DNA of 64,000 bases, taken from contig JAGYJP010000003.1 of NCBI GenBank assembly GCA_018402075.1, forward strand, positions 1-64,000. The letters are read 5' to 3'. The stretch comes from Candidatus Nanopelagicales bacterium (GTDB taxonomy: Bacteria; Actinomycetota; Actinomycetes; S36-B12). Under the pieces are notes generated by a model. That model was not told the DNA's origin. It saw only the letters and a program-made list of their open reading frames with translations, and did no database searches. Position 1 is the first letter of the stretch; each line of letters begins with the position of its first letter. Shown here in pieces: positions 61,604-64,000 of this stretch. Made by a program: the position numbers and the translations under genes.

Positions 61604-62301
61604 CAGAATTCCTCAAGCAATTCCGTAATGAATCTCAGGCCAGCCGCGCGCTGCCGAGCGTCTAGGGACTCTGCAAGGTCCAGGGCCACGATGAGCGACT
61701 GAAAATCACCCCTGAGCAGAACTTTCATATCTGTTACTCGCAAAGTGACATTTCCAGTCGCGTCCTCAACCAGATGACACGATTTAATCAGCTGCCTAAC
61801 ACCCTTCGCACTTATATAGCCATCGACTGAATCACTTGCCTTCATCGCAAGACCGAATTCCTGAGCGAGTTGATCATTCGAATCGATGGCCGACGCTCCC
61901 GTGAGCATCACACTTGCAGTGACCTGGTCGAGAAACGACTCCGATGCGCGGTATCGCTGCACCACTGCGCGCCGGCGCATACCTTGAACAAGCCCTTCTG
62001 CAGTGATCTTCACGAGTCTCTTCCGAGTGCGCGAGCGCTCAATCGTCGTTCCCAAATTGGTGTCGCCCTTGCTCAGAAATTCCAAGACCAACTCGATAGT
62101 TGCCTGGGTCCAAGGCCGACCACGGCTGGTCTTCTGGACTTTAAGGCGTTGGACCGAGAGGGCATCAAGTAACTTGACGCGGCCAATAGTCCCCACTTGG
62201 GTGATGGCACCCGTGGCAACGAGGCGCTGAACCTGCCTGGTTCCTACACCAAGTTGCCGGCTCGCTTCAGCGGTGCTCAAGAGGCCTCCTTGTTCAGTCA
62301 T
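61603..62301 (-). CDS. HTH DNA-binding protein, partner of the nucleotidyltransferase
   Basis: A 232-residue protein. Residues ~8-50 form a MerR/excisionase-like helix-turn-helix (LSTAEASRQLGVGTRQVQRLVATGAI) followed by a basic linker (KVQKTSRGRPWT). The remainder is a helical domain of no known family. The stop overlaps the nucleotidyltransferase start by 4 bp, so the pair is co-translated, as in antitoxin-toxin operons where the DNA-binding antitoxin comes first. Confidence 0.72.
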   Translation of the reverse strand: MTEQGGLLSTAEASRQLGVGTRQVQRLVATGAITQVGTIGRVKLLDALSVQRLKVQKTSRGRPWTQATIELVLEFLSKGDTNLGTTIERSRTRKRLVKITAEGLVQGMRRRAVVQRYRASESFLDQVTASVMLTGASAIDSNDQLAQEFGLAMKASDSVDGYISAKGVRQLIKSCHLVEDATGNVTLRVTDMKVLLRGDFQSLIVALDLAESLDARQRAAGLRFITELLEEF

Positions 62302-62410
62302 GACATATATAGTCGCAGTAACGACTTATTTTGTAAACCCGCCAGAGTTACTAATTTCGCAAGCGGGGGCTCCCACCATGAGCCCGCGGGTTTTCCCTCC
62401 GATTGAACCC

Positions 62411-62456
62411 GACTAAAAATCGGAAGGTCGAAGGTTCGATCCCGTCCCTGGCCACC
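62411..62456 (+). repeat. att site: 46-bp copy of the tRNA-Phe 3' half
   Basis: GACTAAAAATCGGAAGGTCG and onward, two mismatches to tRNA-Phe 57549-57594, including two bases of the CCA. It closes the third island segment, which holds the HTH/nucleotidyltransferase pair. Confidence 0.9.
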
Positions 62457-62520
62457 GCACCTTTTGGATGAGTGACTTGCCTGGCTGTCCGCTGCTAAGT
62501 GGCACAGGACTTGCATTGTC

Positions 62521-62536
62521 GTACGTTATTCCGTAC
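62521..62536. promoter_or_regulatory. Inverted-repeat operator of the yefM-yoeB operon
   Basis: GTACG-TTATTC-CGTAC, with GTAC cores, ends 9 bp before the yefM start. YefM-YoeB operators of other bacteria carry GTAC-centred palindromes, and autoregulation by the antitoxin is usual. Confidence 0.65.
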
Positions 62537-62545
62537 GCTCGTTTC

Positions 62546-62785
62546 ATGTCCAACACGATCACAGCGACAGACGCTCGAGCAAAGCTCTACAACTTATTGA
62601 CCGAAGTCAACACCAGTCATATGCCTATCACGATTACCGGCAAGTCCGGCAATGCGGTCCTAGTCTCCGAAGACGACTGGAACGCCCTGATGGAAACAGT
62701 GGCGTTGCACTCCGTTCCAGGCCTTGTGGAAGACATCAACTCCGGGCGAGATGAACCGATCGATACCACCCCGTTGACCTGGTGA
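62546..62785 (+). CDS. yefM: Antitoxin YefM (Phd/YefM family)
   Basis: A 79-residue antitoxin: ITATDARAKLYNLLTEVN is the DNA-binding N-terminus, PITITGKSGNAVLVSEDDWNALMET the dimer core, and the acidic tail (VEDINSGRDEPIDTTPL) would wrap the toxin. The frame opens at 62468, but ATG 62546 is the family start and lies just behind the operator. The stop overlaps the toxin GTG by 3 bp. Confidence 0.93.
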   Translation: MSNTITATDARAKLYNLLTEVNTSHMPITITGKSGNAVLVSEDDWNALMETVALHSVPGLVEDINSGRDEPIDTTPLTW

Positions 62786-63045
62786 CCTACGAACTGGCCT
62801 TCACCACTCGTGCCCGAAAAGATGCAAAGAAGCTCACAAGCAGCGGGCTACAGCCACAAGCTCAGCGGCTCCTTGACGTTATTGCCGACAACCCATTTCG
62901 CAATCCACCCCCGTACGAAAAGCTTGTCGGAGACCTCAGGGGCGCTTACTCACGGCGCATCAATCTTCAACATCGCCTCGTCTACGAGGTGTTGGAATCT
63001 GACCGGATCGTTCGAGTTCTTGCAATGTGGACTCACTACGAATAA
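62782..63045 (+). CDS. yoeB: Toxin YoeB (RelE superfamily mRNA interferase)
   Basis: An 87-residue ribosome-dependent endoribonuclease. KLVGDLRGAYSRRINLQHRL carries the catalytic Arg and Glu region, and the end VLAMWTHYE has the His and Tyr typical of YoeB. It starts with GTG overlapping the yefM stop. It probably stabilises the island or acts in stress and phage response. Confidence 0.94.
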   Translation: MTYELAFTTRARKDAKKLTSSGLQPQAQRLLDVIADNPFRNPPPYEKLVGDLRGAYSRRINLQHRLVYEVLESDRIVRVLAMWTHYE

Positions 63046-63204
63046 CGTCAACAGCTGACAGAGATCGGACGCTTTTCACTGCAGCCATTACACGTAATGC
63101 GCTGACCTACCAATACACCAACGAGTGAATGATGGGACTGACGGGAAGCCCCCACCTTCGTATTCCGGGGCTGAACTCCCTAAACGTGGTCGAATCAATT
63201 AACG

Positions 63205-63516
63205 ATGAGTTATAATACGCTGCGTGGCTTCGTTGCGTACTTCTACGGCCGCTACACCCGCATCGAGCCGATGACCGCCCTCGAGCACACGATGCACTAC
63301 ACGCTGTCGGCCGATGAGTTCGCGGCACGTGACGAGACGGGACCGAGCCACCGCATCGTCATCGATGTCGAGGATCGTGGCGGCGCCACCTGGGTGAGGT
63401 TCTCGCAGTTCGGTGAGCTGCCCGAGGGCGAGCCCGATCGCGCGAAGGCAGGCATGGGGAGCTACTTCGACTCACTCGGTCAGTTCCTGGACGAGTGGAA
63501 AGCCAGCCTGCCCTAA
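63205..63516 (+). CDS. Small hypothetical protein in a GC-rich segment
   Basis: Up to 103 residues. The N-terminal part (to about 63270) may not be translated; ATG 63271 (MTALEHTMHYTLSADEF) would give 81 residues. The C-terminus (GSYFDSLGQFLDEWKASLP) loosely recalls the last helix of SRPBCC/AHSA1-type proteins, which would make it a truncated member. Base use is clearly richer in G and C than in upstream genes. Confidence 0.5.
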   Translation: MSYNTLRGFVAYFYGRYTRIEPMTALEHTMHYTLSADEFAARDETGPSHRIVIDVEDRGGATWVRFSQFGELPEGEPDRAKAGMGSYFDSLGQFLDEWKASLP

Positions 63517-63525
63517 GGTGGCACG

Positions 63526-64000
63526 GTGACGAGTCGCAATGGCTACATGCTGTCCGGGGGCCTGGCTGAGCGGGGCTACGACTGGTGGTGGCACTCGCTT
63601 ACGGCCCACCACGAGGTCACGGGCGAGCCGCGCGGATTCTTCTTCGAGTACTTCGCCATGAACCCGTTGCTCGGCGGCGACGAACCAGTGCTGGGGCAAC
63701 TGCCGGCCAACAGGGCAAGCGGAAAGCGTCCGTCCTACGCAATGCTGAACGCCGGCGCATGGGGGCTTCGTCCCGTCCAAATCCACAACTACTACGGGAT
63801 CAACGAAGCGTCCTTCGACCCCGAGCGACTCGATGCGCGTATCGGCGAAGCAATCGTCACCGAGGGATCGCTTTCGGGACGGGCTGTCACGACTGACGAG
63901 GATGTGCGAACCCACCCCGAGTGGATGTCGGATGCCGGCGACATCGAGTGGGACCTCACCGCGAAGAAGGTGCTCACCTACGACCTCGGGTTTGCCGCGA
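63526..64000 (+). CDS. Conserved hypothetical protein, incomplete at the window end
   Basis: An open frame from GTG 63526 to the end of the window (158 codons, no stop). It begins NGYMLSGGLAERGYDWWWHS and contains FFFEYFAMNPLLGGDEPVLG and KRPSYAMLNAGAWG, patterns I associate with large lipocalin-like or tocopherol-cyclase-like proteins, without being sure. GGTGGC lies before the start. It follows the previous small gene by 9 bp and shares its high GC, so both may have come in together. Confidence 0.62.
   Translation, partial: MTSRNGYMLSGGLAERGYDWWWHSLTAHHEVTGEPRGFFFEYFAMNPLLGGDEPVLGQLPANRASGKRPSYAMLNAGAWGLRPVQIHNYYGINEASFDPERLDARIGEAIVTEGSLSGRAVTTDEDVRTHPEWMSDAGDIEWDLTAKKVLTYDLGFAA

Noticed and set aside
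60711..62456. Further tRNA-Phe genes at 60711 and 62411
   Set aside because: Only the anticodon-to-acceptor 3' half is present; the D arm and 5' acceptor strand are missing.

Overview
The window looks like the chromosome of an actinobacterium with a compact, intermediate-GC genome, probably an aquatic heterotroph. This is inferred from actinobacterial families (a DUF6457 protein between mobA and moeA, a DUF2236/MpaB-like oxygenase, the tRNA order Glu-Asp-Phe, an Excalibur-tailed secreted nuclease) and from very tight packing, with ATGA gene overlaps and convergent genes that share stop codons. No rRNA, CRISPR array or replication origin is visible.

Layout. 1-9.6 kb: a secreted thermonuclease with lamin-tail domains, an FAD reductase, an unknown 508-residue protein ending in a four-copy 31-bp tandem palindromic repeat, a molybdenum-cofactor pair (mobA, moeA) around a DUF6457 gene, a secreted HNH nuclease, a small acidic protein and glpD. 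9.7-15.8 kb: an unusual secreted-hydrolase/ABC-ATPase fusion with its permease, a glutamine amidotransferase, a small 3Fe-4S-type ferredoxin and a ThDP 2-keto-acid decarboxylase.

16-38 kb is the metabolic centre: two long minus-strand gene clusters for L-rhamnose (6-deoxyhexose) use. The first holds an ABC sugar importer (ATPase, two permeases, binding protein), a GntR/FCD regulator, SDR and MDR dehydrogenases, a fumarylacetoacetate-hydrolase-like enzyme, rhaM, rhaI, the fused rhamnulose-1-phosphate aldolase/lactaldehyde dehydrogenase, rhaB and a frameshifted L-lactate dehydrogenase. The second is led by an IclR regulator with a 20-bp perfect palindrome just upstream, and encodes a DHDPS-like aldolase, a Gfo/Idh/MocA dehydrogenase and an L-rhamnonate-dehydratase-like enolase-superfamily enzyme. 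Together they hold parts for both the phosphorylative and the non-phosphorylative rhamnose routes. Each cluster also carries one of two paralogous metallo-beta-lactamase-fold proteins whose HxHxDH metal motif has been replaced.

38-50.7 kb: tRNA-Lys, a TSUP permease, an SDR, a Gfo/Idh/MocA protein, a xylose operon (xylA, xylF, xylG, xylH, ROK regulator, aldose epimerase), an ATP-grasp protein, a frameshifted lipoprotein, rpiB and rbsK. 50.7-57.2 kb: a heparinase-like secreted lyase, a DUF2236 oxygenase, an HtrA-type protease, a Sua5/TsaC tRNA-modification enzyme, an SDR and a zincin-like peptidase.

57.3-64 kb: tRNA-Glu, tRNA-Asp and tRNA-Phe are followed by an island of at least three tandem insertions, each ending in a copy of the tRNA-Phe 3' end. 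Cargo: an integrase remnant, a small secreted protein, a reverse transcriptase, an orphan NHLP-type RiPP precursor, an HTH/nucleotidyltransferase pair and a YefM-YoeB toxin-antitoxin pair. The last ~0.8 kb is more GC-rich and contains a gene that runs off the window.

Caveat: at least nine genes are interrupted by apparent single-base losses, mostly in homopolymer runs, and each restores a continuous family-like protein when one base is added. I treat most of them as intact genes in a sequence with indel errors, not as true pseudogenes.
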